Source of the DNA: Tubulanus polymorphus | Taxonomy: Eukaryota > Nemertea > Palaeonemertea > Tubulaniformes > Tubulanidae | Direction: 5' to 3' | DNA: 64,000 nucleotides | NCBI RefSeq assembly: GCF_964204645.1 | Contig: NC_134028.1 | Span: forward strand, 18,388,153 to 18,452,152 | In this document: piece after piece, positions 58,701 to 64,000 of the stretch | Layout: each line of letters begins with the position of its first letter | How positions within the stretch are numbered: the stretch's first letter is position 1 | The notes under the pieces: generated by a model | Seen by the model: only the letters and a program-made list of their open reading frames with translations | Told to the model about the DNA's origin: nothing | Database searches by the model: none | Made by a program: the position numbers and the translations under genes

Positions 58701-60350
58701 AAATATGTATCACACCTGTATGCATGTGTGAGAATTAGAACATAAACCAGTTGCAGAATTATAGCGTTCATATAGTAACCACGTATTTTGTTACTCCATC
58801 TCTTAGAGTTTTATGCAAATCCTACCACATCAGAAATGCGCACCTGCTTACATATACAATAACAGTGAGCACATGCTGAAATTGCTGATTTTAGTCATAC
58901 TTCTCTGTAATGGCTACACTAAAATTCGAAACAGTAACATATCTGAAATTTGTGAGTATATCACGTTTTAGAATAACTGTTAAACAACATTCTATTTTGA
59001 TCGCACATGCATCTTTGGAACTACTAATCACTAACCATATGATACCATATCACAGTATAATCTACCAATGCTTTAAGGCCCATAAAGATCATGTATTGTT
59101 GTTTTATTGTTATTATCCTGGTGATTTGTGGGGAACTGATGATACTTTGTTATTTAGTTTTCATAACAAATCATATACAGAAGGTCCATGAACTGCGAGA
59201 CTCGTATCTGTGTACAATCTAAAGCAATTTTGTGCACTAAGCGGCAAAATCTAGCAAACATCATCCCAATCTGGATTACCCATGATTTTGTTACAAAAAA
59301 TGATGACTTGGTTGTATTGTTTTCTTCTAATGTCCACCTATAATATCACCCAATTCACTTTAAGTGTACCTTCGTGTATAGTGCGCCAGAAAGTTTACAC
59401 ACTCCTAAGTATTTCTTCTGATTACCAGTATTTTCTTGTGAAACCAAATCATCAGTTAAAAATCCTGTAAAAATATACCTTATCAAACTTAACAAACTTG
59501 ATCACTCCTTAACACTATAGAACTCAGTTCAACAGTTGTGCGTTAAAAGCGTGGAATTGGTTCCTTAAATATGACTTGACAGCAAATGCCTGATTTAATG
59601 ATATTGGTCCTTAACAAAATAACGTTCAGATATACCTTTTTTCAGAAAAAGTAGTATTACTTAATGACATACACAAAATTTTTAACTACCAACAATTTAC
59701 CTTGCGATGTAAGTTTTTCAAGTAATTTAGAGAAAACTCCTTTATGTGACTTGCCATCTGGATGAGTAATGAGTACATCTACATCTCCACATGTTGATTT
59801 TCCTCTTCTGAACGATCCACAAGCCATAGCTATTAATCCAGGATCGAACTCAATACATGCATTCCTAACCTAAAAGTTAGATGATCGGAAATCTTTGATT
59901 TAAACGGAAAATCAAAAAAGTCCCTTTTAATATCAATTTTGGCCAGAAATGCTTGCCACAACTCTAGATTTAAGAATTTTCAGTAAGACGGATACATCAT
60001 TGAGGCAAGTTGACATTGGCAAGCTAACATACCTTCAGGGGTTCAAAGAAACGTCCCGCTGAAGATGTGTCATAACAAAGCCTAGCATGGATATGCTTAT
60101 ATTAACCAACCCCATTTTAGGTTAAGGGGACAATCTTTGAAATAATGTGGGCTACGGTTACTTACAACAGTTTCAATCTCAGCAGCTTCGGTTCGTGGCA
60201 TTCTATCCAATAAATCGTCGTAATGTTTCAATCCAATCTGTTGTTGTTTGGTCAAATTACCTTTCAACTTCAAATCGTCTAAAGTCCGTAAACCCATCTG
60301 AAACCATGACCGTGCCGTTTGGGGTCCTATAGATTTGATAGAACGTATTT
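24899..60350 (-). CDS. POLL: DNA polymerase lambda (family X), C-terminal five exons
   Basis: Exons at 60166-60350, 59701-59869, 59370-59464, 41852-42013 and 24899-25006 join in phase (1-0, 0-1, 1-0, 0-0, 0-stop). They encode fingers, palm and thumb of a family X DNA polymerase, the gap-filling enzyme of base-excision repair and end joining. Palm aspartates appear in [13 protein letters not shown] (two Asp) and [10 protein letters not shown] (third Asp). [11 protein letters not shown] marks lambda or beta rather than mu or TdT, and [13 protein letters not shown] favours lambda. The final ERDH replaces the usual ERDW. An AATAAA on the minus strand (about 24800) follows the stop. The N-terminal BRCT and 8-kDa exons were not found and should lie above 60350 or outside the window. 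No coding lesion was seen. Confidence 0.93.
25016..25394. other. POLL intron, non-coding
   Basis: No element recognised between the POLL last exon and the long inverted repeat. Confidence 0.5.
25598..26169 (+). repeat. Gypsy 5' LTR with internal intron-like segment
   Basis: Starts TGTAACCGGG, ends GGTCACA. It contains two 82-bp near-identical direct repeats (25685-25766 and 25951-26032), each with AATAAAC and each ending TTGCCGCAG. The first is followed by GTAAGA, a strong splice donor; the second end reads as a pyrimidine-tract acceptor. The LTR could therefore contain a 266-bp 5'-UTR intron (25767-26032). Confidence 0.92.
26172..26189 (+). promoter_or_regulatory. Primer-binding site for tRNA-Lys
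   Basis: TGGCGCCCAACGTGGGGC lies 2 nt after the 5' LTR. It matches the tRNA-Lys(1,2) type primer-binding site known from several retroelements. Confidence 0.85.
26954..28507 (+). CDS. gag: Gypsy Gag, PNMA-like with zinc knuckle
   Basis: About 517 aa from the second in-frame ATG (26954, [14 protein letters not shown]). The longer ORF starting at 26873 would add a hydrophobic 27-aa leader and is less likely. The N-terminus resembles the RRM-like domain of PNMA-type Gags (residues 1-80). A retrotransposon Gag capsid region follows ([18 protein letters not shown] to about residue 360). A CCHC knuckle, [14 protein letters not shown], lies near 28325-28366, after a proline/arginine-rich linker. 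The stop overlaps the next ATG as ATGA (28504-28507), so Pol may be made by frameshift or reinitiation. The frame is intact. Confidence 0.88.
   Translation: MALYERVIFITGIDVRQHTPQSVAEWFRSAKLTIQGVQAYGDGYFILFPSPSAAQQAVCISDGQTVSEIEGEVKLVSKMAGKEQDRFLALSLFKQSEVGGGETFHPSIKEEGVCQGDDFDEVFRCFDELKPRQQEFVMKKLSKRNSKSSLNQLRFDLPAATSTPKQSNFDYSIGSKTTVAVRNPSLGNFSGDPVGNKNELTFQQWQAEVRALQRDPTYSEPQILMAMRRSLRGSAVSVLFNAGEEASINTVLDKMTLVFGEVHSVEESLQLFYVSQQRSDESVSQWSCRLDDLMFKIRRLPGGANCISNETLRSQFWRGLKDPMVKMGTRYLYQVQASYFEIVTESRKIEREQECCRSVNVGKKTSAAASQVAVDPGATSNKSYGAKVQGDPTASRPPLEETVNKLAAEVAALGRRFNQFAENHQYRNWVPRPVAPAAQPFRQNSFRPRPVRPFQGICHNCGGYGHVRRVCPSEHNMQASADSKDGADAQPKGRQSINSTTPKVKAHMPQGSHVMPK
28504..31486 (+). pseudogene. 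pol: Gypsy Pol: protease, RT, partial RNase H, integrase
   Basis: The protease active site is ALIDSGSQ (28590-28615). The frame shifts near 28783, after which IGTNVLNR begins the next ORF (to 30607). The RT shows [37 protein letters not shown] and catalytic YIDDIIVFS (30027-30055). RNase H starts ([14 protein letters not shown]) but ends at a stop (30605) where its second half and the linker are deleted. The integrase follows (30611-31486) with an HHCC finger (HPGREK...CTRCVTH) and a DDE core: [16 protein letters not shown] and the Glu in [15 protein letters not shown] at 31484-31486 cuts the C-terminal domain. Confidence 0.9.
31487..32260 (+). pseudogene. Gypsy Pol C-terminal region after a premature stop
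   Basis: The frame continues without change after the TAA at 31484-31486. [24 protein letters not shown] resembles the GPY/F-like end of integrase. It is followed by a long acidic, Ser/Glu-rich tail and [15 protein letters not shown], ending at 32260. No chromodomain or envelope is visible. The polypurine AGGAGGTAGA lies directly before the 3' LTR. Confidence 0.75.
32535..33106 (+). repeat. Gypsy 3' LTR
   Basis: 572 bp, identical to the 5' LTR except for T-to-C in CAACA(T/C)CTATG and C-to-A in CCAGAA(C/A)CCCG. It is followed by TTCA. Confidence 0.95.
33222..33500 (+). repeat. Four tandem units of about 73 bp with GGGAGGAATATTCCTCCC palindrome
   Basis: Units start near 33226, 33299, 33373 and 33446. 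Each has GACTnnGGGAGGAATnTTCCTCC, then GTCAAnCGA(A/T)G, a GACC word and GATATTCAAA. The fourth is degenerate. They form the inner end of the left arm of the long-inverted-repeat element. Confidence 0.85.
33501..34069. other. Non-coding interior of the long-inverted-repeat element
   Basis: AT-rich; no ORF or repeat boundary recognised. Confidence 0.5.
34070..34245 (+). repeat. Diverged partial copy of the 34341-34666 MITE
   Basis: Shares CGACCAAAAACG(A/T)CGGACCAG, CACTTCGCTT and GCATTGTTTAGTA with 34445-34570 in direct orientation, but lacks the terminal repeats. Confidence 0.6.
34341..34666. mobile_element. MITE, 326 bp, TIR AGCCGCGATCACACG
   Basis: AGCCGCGATCACACG at 34341 and CGTGTGATCGCGGCT at 34652-34666 are perfect inverted ends, flanked by TAT on each side (34338-34340 and 34667-34669). 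The interior is rich in GGCCCGGGCC and GCCAAATTTGG words. A 3-bp TSD hints at a Harbinger-type transposase, but this is not certain. Confidence 0.7.
34670..39366. other. Gene-free core of the long-inverted-repeat element
   Basis: 4.7 kb of AT-rich DNA without a supported ORF. At 36558-36667 a run of about six TTGGCCATTTTTTCC-like units forms a short tandem array. GGTAAAAATCCCC-type words occur in both orientations (36276 region inverse, 37280 direct). Confidence 0.5.
39367..39812 (-). repeat. Right arm of the long inverted repeat, with the Gypsy empty site
   Basis: Inverse copy of 25395-25597 plus 33111-33352. It has two of the 73-bp palindromic units (39367-39505). At about 39612 it shows the pre-insertion sequence with a single TTCA (TGAA on this strand). 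It ends GAGACTGCGTT at 39812. Confidence 0.9.
40000..40310 (-). repeat. Dispersed repeat related to 58840-59010
   Basis: The reverse complement of about 40120-40300 matches 58850-59010 (AATAACAGTGA, TGCTGAAATTGC, CAGTAATGGCT). It begins at TGTTGTCATATCGCGGAA (about 40004), the same word that forms the palindrome at 63532-63573. Confidence 0.65.
40358..40445 (+). repeat. Exact 44-bp tandem duplication
   Basis: Two perfect copies starting ATTCTATCGTTTTGGGAGTG, each containing AATAAA. A recent local duplication. Confidence 0.9.
40446..41851. other. POLL intron, non-coding
   Basis: No element identified except the short repeat 41293-41375 shared with 533-600. Confidence 0.5.
41852..42013 (-). 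CDS. POLL: POLL palm exon
   Basis: 162 nt (54 codons), phase 0 at both ends, acceptor CTAATTTCAG and donor AAG followed by GTAAAT. It begins [14 protein letters not shown] with the third catalytic Asp, then [14 protein letters not shown] and [12 protein letters not shown]. The 8-residue-plus match to lambda is unambiguous. Confidence 0.95.
42014..43240. other. Start of the 17-kb POLL intron, non-coding
   Basis: AT-rich, with a run of AAAATACCA-like words at 42665-42735. No gene. Confidence 0.5.
43240..46476 (-). pseudogene. Decayed Ty3/Gypsy element (gag to RNase H)
   Basis: On the minus strand, in order: Gag pieces (46476-45893: [33 protein letters not shown]). A CCHC knuckle [14 protein letters not shown] (about 45460-45500) is preceded by a degenerate one. 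The protease-RT linker follows (44711-44400, [18 protein letters not shown]). RT fragments (44370-43730: [23 protein letters not shown]) have NLDDILVS where YLDD is expected. RNase H lies at 43566-43276 ([31 protein letters not shown]). Many stops and frameshifts. Integrase is absent and no LTR pair was recognised. It is a different lineage from the 25.6-kb copy. Confidence 0.88.
44471..44662 (-). repeat. In-frame 96-bp tandem duplication inside the decayed Gypsy
   Basis: Two units of 96 bp (44471-44566 and 44567-44662) with few differences duplicate a 32-aa stretch ([20 protein letters not shown]). It is too similar to be old, so it arose after or shortly before the element was inserted. Confidence 0.85.
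46477..48263. other. Non-coding interval with a possible LINE tail
   Basis: 46550-46960 is pyrimidine-rich and may be LTR remains of the Gypsy element, but no boundary is visible. At about 47630-47692 the sequence ends GATCAATAAAGAATTGAATTGAATTG, which resembles a plus-strand LINE 3' tail. No RT is attached. Confidence 0.4.
48264..48779 (+). CDS. Hypothetical 171-aa protein
   Basis: An uninterrupted ORF from ATG (48264) that directly follows CCCGTATCCAG, so it could also be a 5'-trimmed exon. It is soluble, has no signal peptide or membrane segment, and has several Cys but no zinc pattern. Features visible are an [20 protein letters not shown] segment (about 30-50), a glutamate-rich middle and an amphipathic C-terminal helix ([16 protein letters not shown]). 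I do not recognise the family. It lies in a POLL intron on the opposite strand, between retroelements. Intact coding over 500 bp in such a decayed setting is notable, but a chance or recently captured ORF is possible. Confidence 0.45.
   Translation: MEPILDKLCVSLLYGLNAGNAYEMKDISAKYPFMCHEKSVEPRRRYLARPNAFYEDIEYRSDHTVTVIHSLEQAHSCLLYPSKYYNNTLRRSLTEIKNRDDEVEVTFQTEYLNNVEEIAYVVFQIRNDIYNIPEQQCIWNDIEQRKVDKMIPEISKLLLNILLGKANTIEP
48985..49852 (-). pseudogene. LINE C-terminal fragment, many stops
   Basis: Minus-strand pieces include [28 protein letters not shown] (split here for length: [14 protein letters not shown] is the key part), [17 protein letters not shown] and [14 protein letters not shown]. These match the region after the RT domain of a LINE, with a CX2C...H...C-like knuckle ([17 protein letters not shown]). 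Several frames and stops. It abuts the Penelope fragment tail to tail. Confidence 0.75.
49853..50075 (+). pseudogene. Penelope-like element RT fragment
   Basis: [11 protein letters not shown] carries the RT catalytic [16 protein letters not shown] follows. After a frameshift near 49941 come [18 protein letters not shown] and LNFSVYGK. The FLDV(L)I...FSVYRK arrangement after YVDD is diagnostic of Penelope-like elements. The upstream RT, the GIY-YIG nuclease and both terminal repeats are absent. Confidence 0.8.
50127..51048 (+). repeat. 0.9-kb direct repeat, copy 1
   Basis: Begins AAATAAATTGCCCATGGGCA and ends TCACATTCGCTCGTAGAGA. It matches 51675-52519 throughout with indels. It does not start TG or end CA, so it is not a standard LTR by sequence. 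No gene inside. Confidence 0.85.
51049..51674 (+). pseudogene. Bel/Pao integrase fragment between the direct repeats
   Basis: The plus strand at about 51448-51560 encodes [12 protein letters not shown] and, in another frame, [20 protein letters not shown]. That is the start of a Bel/Pao integrase core, including the first catalytic Asp in VDYVGP. The rest is unreadable. The position between two 0.9-kb direct repeats suggests a Bel/Pao element deleted down to 0.6 kb of interior, or an insertion into a tandem duplication. Confidence 0.6.
51675..52519 (+). repeat. 0.9-kb direct repeat, copy 2
   Basis: Same beginning and end as copy 1, somewhat shorter because of deletions. It is flanked to the right by unrelated sequence from ACAACGCC. 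Confidence 0.85.
52745..53110 (+). repeat. Dispersed repeat with about 150-bp internal periodicity
   Basis: Contains repeated ACCAATGACCTT, CATGTCATGA(A/G)CTA and GCAATTGATTGTGGT words in two tandem units. The same family occurs at 51579-51672 and 61773-62140. Confidence 0.7.
53111..54204. other. Non-coding interval
   Basis: No recognised element; the ORF at 53179-53463 shows no family signal. Confidence 0.4.
54400..55610 (+). pseudogene. Bel/Pao Gag (DUF1759-type), frameshifted
   Basis: Pieces in order: an N-terminal helical segment (54390-54556); a linker, then [17 protein letters not shown] (54748-54810), the usual start of the DUF1759 capsid region. [29 protein letters not shown] and MTTRLD follow (54885-55020), then [20 protein letters not shown] and [12 protein letters not shown] (55060-55170). 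A remnant knuckle, [11 protein letters not shown], is at about 55410-55445. At least four frameshifts or stops. Confidence 0.85.
55689..55780. repeat. (AT)46 microsatellite
   Basis: 92 bp of uninterrupted AT dinucleotide, within the Bel/Pao remains. It is self-complementary and may form a cruciform; the length is likely polymorphic. Confidence 0.98.
55781..57779. other. Unrecognised middle of the Bel/Pao interval
   Basis: No supported coding sequence. At 56643-56745 the minus strand has tRNA-like boxes: CAGTAGCTTAGTGTCAGTGAG (A-box-like) and GTGGGTTCGAGTCC (B-box). The separation and variable region resemble a class II (Leu/Ser) tRNA, but the stems pair poorly. I read it as a tRNA-derived pseudogene or SINE head. 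Confidence 0.4.
57780..58480 (+). pseudogene. Bel/Pao Pol, start of reverse transcriptase
   Basis: [17 protein letters not shown] lies at 57844-57895, followed in another frame by [18 protein letters not shown] and [20 protein letters not shown]. Then come LTHHSVHKI (57900-58065), [20 protein letters not shown] with the motif A Asp (58190-58255) and [14 protein letters not shown] (58262-58302). This order is typical of Bel/Pao RT. The YVDD motif and everything after it are missing. Confidence 0.8.
58836..59010 (+). repeat. Copy of the dispersed repeat at 40120-40300
   Basis: Direct counterpart of the inverse copy at 40120-40300, starting right after the Bel/Pao right LTR. No coding sequence is supported to 59369. 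Confidence 0.65.
59370..59464 (-). CDS. POLL: POLL exon (palm, LTDDL region)
   Basis: 95 nt, acceptor TTTTTACAG and donor AAG followed by GTACAC. It encodes [12 protein letters not shown] and [11 protein letters not shown], a clear lambda segment. It enters in phase 1 and leaves in phase 0, matching its neighbours. The donor GTACAC is weaker than the others. Confidence 0.93.
59701..59869 (-). CDS. POLL: POLL exon with two catalytic aspartates
   Basis: 169 nt, acceptor CTAACTTTTAG and donor CAAG followed by GTAAAT. It encodes [20 protein letters not shown] and [20 protein letters not shown], which contains the Asp-x-Asp metal pair, then [12 protein letters not shown]. Phase 0 in, phase 1 out. 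Confidence 0.97.
60166..60350 (-). CDS. POLL: POLL exon, fingers with helix-hairpin-helix
   Basis: 185 nt, probable acceptor TTTATAAAG (60351 onward) and strong donor GTT followed by GTAAGT. It encodes [27 protein letters not shown] and [20 protein letters not shown], then AAEIETV. This aligns with the second helix-hairpin-helix and the fingers of polymerase lambda. The ORF reading through to 60435 includes intron sequence. Confidence 0.95.
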
Positions 60351-61772
60351 CTTTATAAAGATGTTTCAATAAAATAAATACAATAATAAACCCTGTGAAT
60401 ATTATAAAACTCAACGTATCGGCCCCACTCCGCACGGTGGCGCCACCCCGCGGGAATTACGCGAAGCAGCAGAACACAAACACGGCCACTCTCTCAATTT
60501 TCAATGATAGAAATCGTGTGTGCATTTCAATTATTTCGGCTGTTAGGGTTTTAAGGCACAATATAAGTTGATGATGTGATATGGCGATGTTAATTAATGA
60601 CAATTCCGCAGTGAAGCTAGTCACGAACGGTGCCGATTGAGTGTATAGCTGCCAAAAACACTGAAATGTGCGTAGTTGCGTAACTATTTGCAGTGAATTT
60701 CAGACGAAACATGAAGCCTTAACGGCCGTTAAAAAAAAATTATACCAATCGCAATTGTAAAATAAAAATGAGATAGAATCTAAGTTAAAATTCTGGCCAT
60801 TTCTAAAATGTTACTAATTATTATTACTAATTTTTAGTCAGTGCGGAACGTTTAGTTTTCCAACAATAATGAGGGGTGGTAGGTGGTAGGATGCAATTCA
60901 AGTCATCATTTATTACACGTTACTACCGTGTTGTTGAAAATCTCGCGAGTCCTGGATCAAACCCCATTGAACAATGTGATCTGTGTGCTGGCCACAAATG
61001 CACACAGATCACACTACAATACCCATTACACACTCCAGTACCCACAGCTTTCATATATCCATCCAAATATGTAGTGGCTTTCTTCCTGGATGAGGCGGTA
61101 TGGCTTCTGTGTCCAAATGCATAAGTAACTTCATTGGGGGCAAAATTCATTTGGAAAGAGGGAAATTAGCTAGTATAGCTTCTTTGAGCTGGCAGCTGTC
61201 AGGTGCTTTTTCAATTGCTTGCAGTATGGATCCGACACCATGAACGATTGACATATTTCGATATATTCACTGTCACCTGATGAGAGATTCCCATGAAAAT
61301 TAAAAAAGGTCAAAATATTCTTTTTCTATTTTTCACCAGCATCCCTGTCATGATTGAGCAGATGGTGAAGAAAACTTAAATTTTTACCGCCTACCCTCAC
61401 TTTCGTGCCCTTCTTTGGTCATGTTGTCTGATTGCCGACATGCATTGGTTTCTTTTGGTACTTAGTTGGCTTTTTTACAATTCTGCATTAAAATGTGTGT
61501 CGTTTAGTGATCTACCAAAAGGGCAGAAAGGAGCTAAACCAGAAACTACTGAACCTATCATAATCTTTTTCGATGCTTTTCTTTTCATCATCGTCAATTT
61601 CTATCGTATGAGGAATATGAGGAAAAAATCTTTTTAGAAATATTTTACAAAACCCTTCCATACTCAGGGTAAAAAAAAACGTGCTGCAAACAATCTACTA
61701 GGGATCCAGGAATACTTCCCCAGGGGCATGGTCTATACCCACTTGGAAAGTGGTGTGAAATGCTAAATAATT
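60351..61772. other. POLL upstream intron, no exon recognised
   Basis: Searched on both strands for the 8-kDa lyase and BRCT domains; none was seen. ORFs at 60876-61150 (both strands) and 61440-61637 have no family signature. Confidence 0.45.
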
Positions 61773-62140
61773 AAACAATTTCAATATTCAACACCCCCTG
61801 GTGAACATAATAAGAAACCAATAACCTTGAAACTCACAGCAATAGTAGAACCTGCACAAGCTACAAATTTGCAACTGTTCGCAGTTACAAAATATGCCTA
61901 GGTACCAATACATACTAAGGTATCTCGCTATTCAATGCCCCTTGTTGACCATATACAAATACCAATGACCTGATGAGAAATTCCCACGAAAATAAAAAAT
62001 GACAATCATAAAATTCGTCATGAGCTACAACTTTGCAATTGATTGATTAGAAAATATGCTTAGGCGCCAATACAAATAGACAAATTGTATATGATTTGAT
62101 ATTCAACTTTCCCCTGGCCACAAGAACAAAACAGGGTGAT
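61773..62140 (+). repeat. Dispersed repeat, same family as 52745-53110
   Basis: Shares TATTCAACACCCCCTGGTGA, CCTAGGTACCAATAC, CATGAGCTACAACTTTGCAA and ATAGACAAATTGTATATGAT with the 51.6- and 52.7-kb copies. Confidence 0.75.
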
Positions 62141-64000
62141 CCCAATTCCATGTGAGATGTATCCTACGAAAGGGCTAATAATAAAAAAATATCAAGTACA
62201 ATTTAAAATCTGTTGATTTTTTCCTCTAACACTAAGATTGCTGCCAATTGAGTGATAATTGACTGATTGCAAAATCATTTGATAGAAGACCATTTGGAAG
62301 CTACAGGTCTAAAGAGTCAAGGCCAAAATTTTACCTTGTGGAGCACAAAAAAGGTCAGAGGACAGCCATATTGAGTCCAAGTGACCCAATTATTCTTAGG
62401 CCGATAGGCCCTTAGGGCGGGATACAAATACATCTGAAATATCAAGATAATTGTAAGTGGCTTTTAAATTTCTATTGAAAACTTCAAAAATGTGTAAAAA
62501 GTCTTGATTTTGACGAACAACAGTGGCCGTAAGTCGGCAATCTTGATTCTGGTCATGAAAGTTTCTGGCCTACTAGTTATCTACACATGTAAAAAACCAA
62601 GTAACAAGAAGATCCATAGAACGTCAAAATAATGGTTGGGTGGCAAATGAATGCAATTATAGCCTGCTGGGATTCATCACAAATCCTGTTTTATTTTAGC
62701 CTGGGTTCCCGATTTATAGTTCGTCCGTGAAATTTACCCCAGCGATTATATAACAAGTAATCTGATAAGTACCACAAGTTAAATATCTCTGTTTTAGTCT
62801 ATTTTATCATATGTATTAAAGGCTGAATCCAAGAACATGTCCATCGCACTTTTGAGCTCAAACGTCTACTTGAGAACAATAAGCAATTAACAATATCTGC
62901 TACTTTTCCAAGAGTATACATTTCAAAACAGTCACGCTGAAATAGTCTACCTTTCAATTCAGTTGGTTTTCTATAGTAGCTGTTTGAAAGAGTCTACCAC
63001 TGAAAAGTGACCGTTTTGAAACATCTGTGTCTGAAAATGCACACTAGCAGTAGAGGTGACTGTAAAACCACCCGGTTGTAAACAGCGACTTTGTGGTAGT
63101 AACTCCTACTTTAACAGCTACTCACAAAACACATCGTTCCTAAAGGTCTAAAAACTATTGAAAAGTGACCAATTTGAGATCGCTTGCAAGATTCCCTGTT
63201 ATAAATAAACTGCAGCAACAGATGCTTCAGATTTGCGGTGAAGCAATATATGAATAATTTATTCAATAATTTGTTTCAGTTTATATCATGTCCTTTCATT
63301 GTCCTTTCATTTATCAAATATTTTATAACAAGGTGATACAAAGCTATCAAGGGAGTTCTTCAGGTGTCTCATGAATAAGATAAGTTGCACAAGAAAGACG
63401 CAACATCTGTCCAAATGCTTCGGAATTTCGTTGATATGCTAGAAAGAGTATGTATAAGTAATCTTGAAGAGATGGGTGATATTCCTGAACTTGAATAGCA
63501 TAAGGTCAGCTACACTTCATTAACGATGTTGTCATATCGCAGAATCACGGAATTCTGTGATTCCGCGATATGAAAACACCATATAAAACACCTCAGTTTG
63601 GTCTTAATACGACCAGTGAAAGAGTGCAGTCTACATAACATATCGTTTCGGATTCATAACCTGAAGAAAGGACAGTCTGGTATCTGCCAGATCATCCGCG
63701 CTGAAAAGGGGGATTGTTAGAGCTTGTTTAACATTCTTTGAATTAATAATAACTGTGTTGAATGGTATTGAAATGTCAACTCAATTCCAGACCAATAACT
63801 AGTTTTTCACGTAATTCAAAAGAACTTGAAAGTTGCCGATATTGTATTGATTGCTGAGGAAGACTGAATGGGAAATGGGACCTGTCGTTGGAGTCTATGC
63901 AGGTCGTGATGACTTGGTCATTTCCGTTGCAATTATAAGTGCAAATGGTCTACTGTTTGATAAAAAAACGATGAAACGAATAGACAAAAACTGTCTTTGT
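62141..64000. other. Non-coding end of window
   Basis: 62490-62640 resembles 19930-20070. At 63372-63495 a short frame (DKLHKKDATS...MGDIPELE) is open for about 37 codons, without support. Confidence 0.4.
63532..63573. repeat. 42-bp near-perfect palindrome
   Basis: TCATATCGCAGAATCACGGA followed by its imperfect complement, ending TTCCGCGATATGA, with two mismatched pairs. The outer word TGTTGTCATATCGC also opens the repeat at 40004, suggesting a collapsed pair of TIRs from that family. Confidence 0.85.

Larger units (their letters stand above)
54205..58835 (+). mobile_element. Decayed Bel/Pao LTR retrotransposon
   Basis: Left LTR remnant 54230-54357 and right LTR remnant 58660-58830 share TATGACTC, ATATAGTAACCACGTATT and CATGCAAATCCTAC. 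The right one has a short insertion near 58680. The primer-binding-site-like TGGTGCCATGACCAGGAT follows at 54361. Gag and Pol pieces lie in order between them. The middle (about 55800-57800) is not recognisable and includes a microsatellite and a tRNA-like segment. Confidence 0.8.

Noticed and set aside
60097-60435. 112-aa membrane protein (hydrophobic N-terminus)
   Set aside because: The hydrophobic part is intron translated in frame; the POLL exon starts at 60350.

Overview
The window is animal nuclear DNA, AT-rich and dominated by transposable elements in many states of decay. The mix points to a marine invertebrate, most likely a lophotrochozoan such as a mollusc. It contains Ty3/Gypsy with a PNMA-like Gag, Bel/Pao, several LINE groups, Penelope, Helitron, PIF/Harbinger, pogo-like, Mutator-like and hAT-like elements. 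This taxonomic placement is inference; there is no rRNA or mitochondrial marker here. No bacterial operon, CRISPR array or intact tRNA gene is visible.

One conserved host gene can be followed: DNA polymerase lambda (POLL) on the minus strand. Five exons are visible, at 60166-60350, 59701-59869, 59370-59464, 41852-42013 and 24899-25006. They share compatible intron phases, keep the catalytic aspartates and end in a stop codon. The BRCT and 8-kDa N-terminal exons were not found and probably lie beyond 64000. Two giant introns, about 17.4 kb (42014-59369) and 16.8 kb (25007-41851), hold most of the retroelements described here.

Layout. 0.7-3.3 kb is an AT-rich island with two compact minus-strand genes: a zinc-ribbon HNH nuclease and a two-finger C2H2 protein. 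It has virus-like spacing and nearby inverted and direct repeats. 3.5-9.3 kb holds a Helitron fragment, tandem repeats and a decayed pogo-like transposase. 9.3-15.1 kb is nested transposition with intact target-site duplications (TSDs). A Mutator-like shell (9328-13181) contains a LINE and a hAT-like element (11620-12920). A separate 1.9-kb element (13204-15100) follows. Both shells sit in what was probably one exon of a gene that continues at 15317-15483. 16.3-18.0 kb is a PIF/Harbinger transposase with its catalytic residues and one frameshift. 18.0-22.2 kb holds LINE fragments. 22307-24661 is a second Mutator-like element.

The first large POLL intron carries a long-inverted-repeat element (25395-39812). 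Its left arm was hit by a young but defective Ty3/Gypsy element (25598-33106). The right arm preserves the empty site and confirms a TTCA duplication. The second large intron carries a decayed Gypsy (43.2-46.5 kb), an unrecognised 171-aa ORF, LINE and Penelope remains, a 0.9-kb direct repeat flanking a Bel/Pao integrase fragment, and a decayed Bel/Pao element with both LTRs (54.2-58.8 kb). The last 3.5 kb is non-coding repeat sequence.
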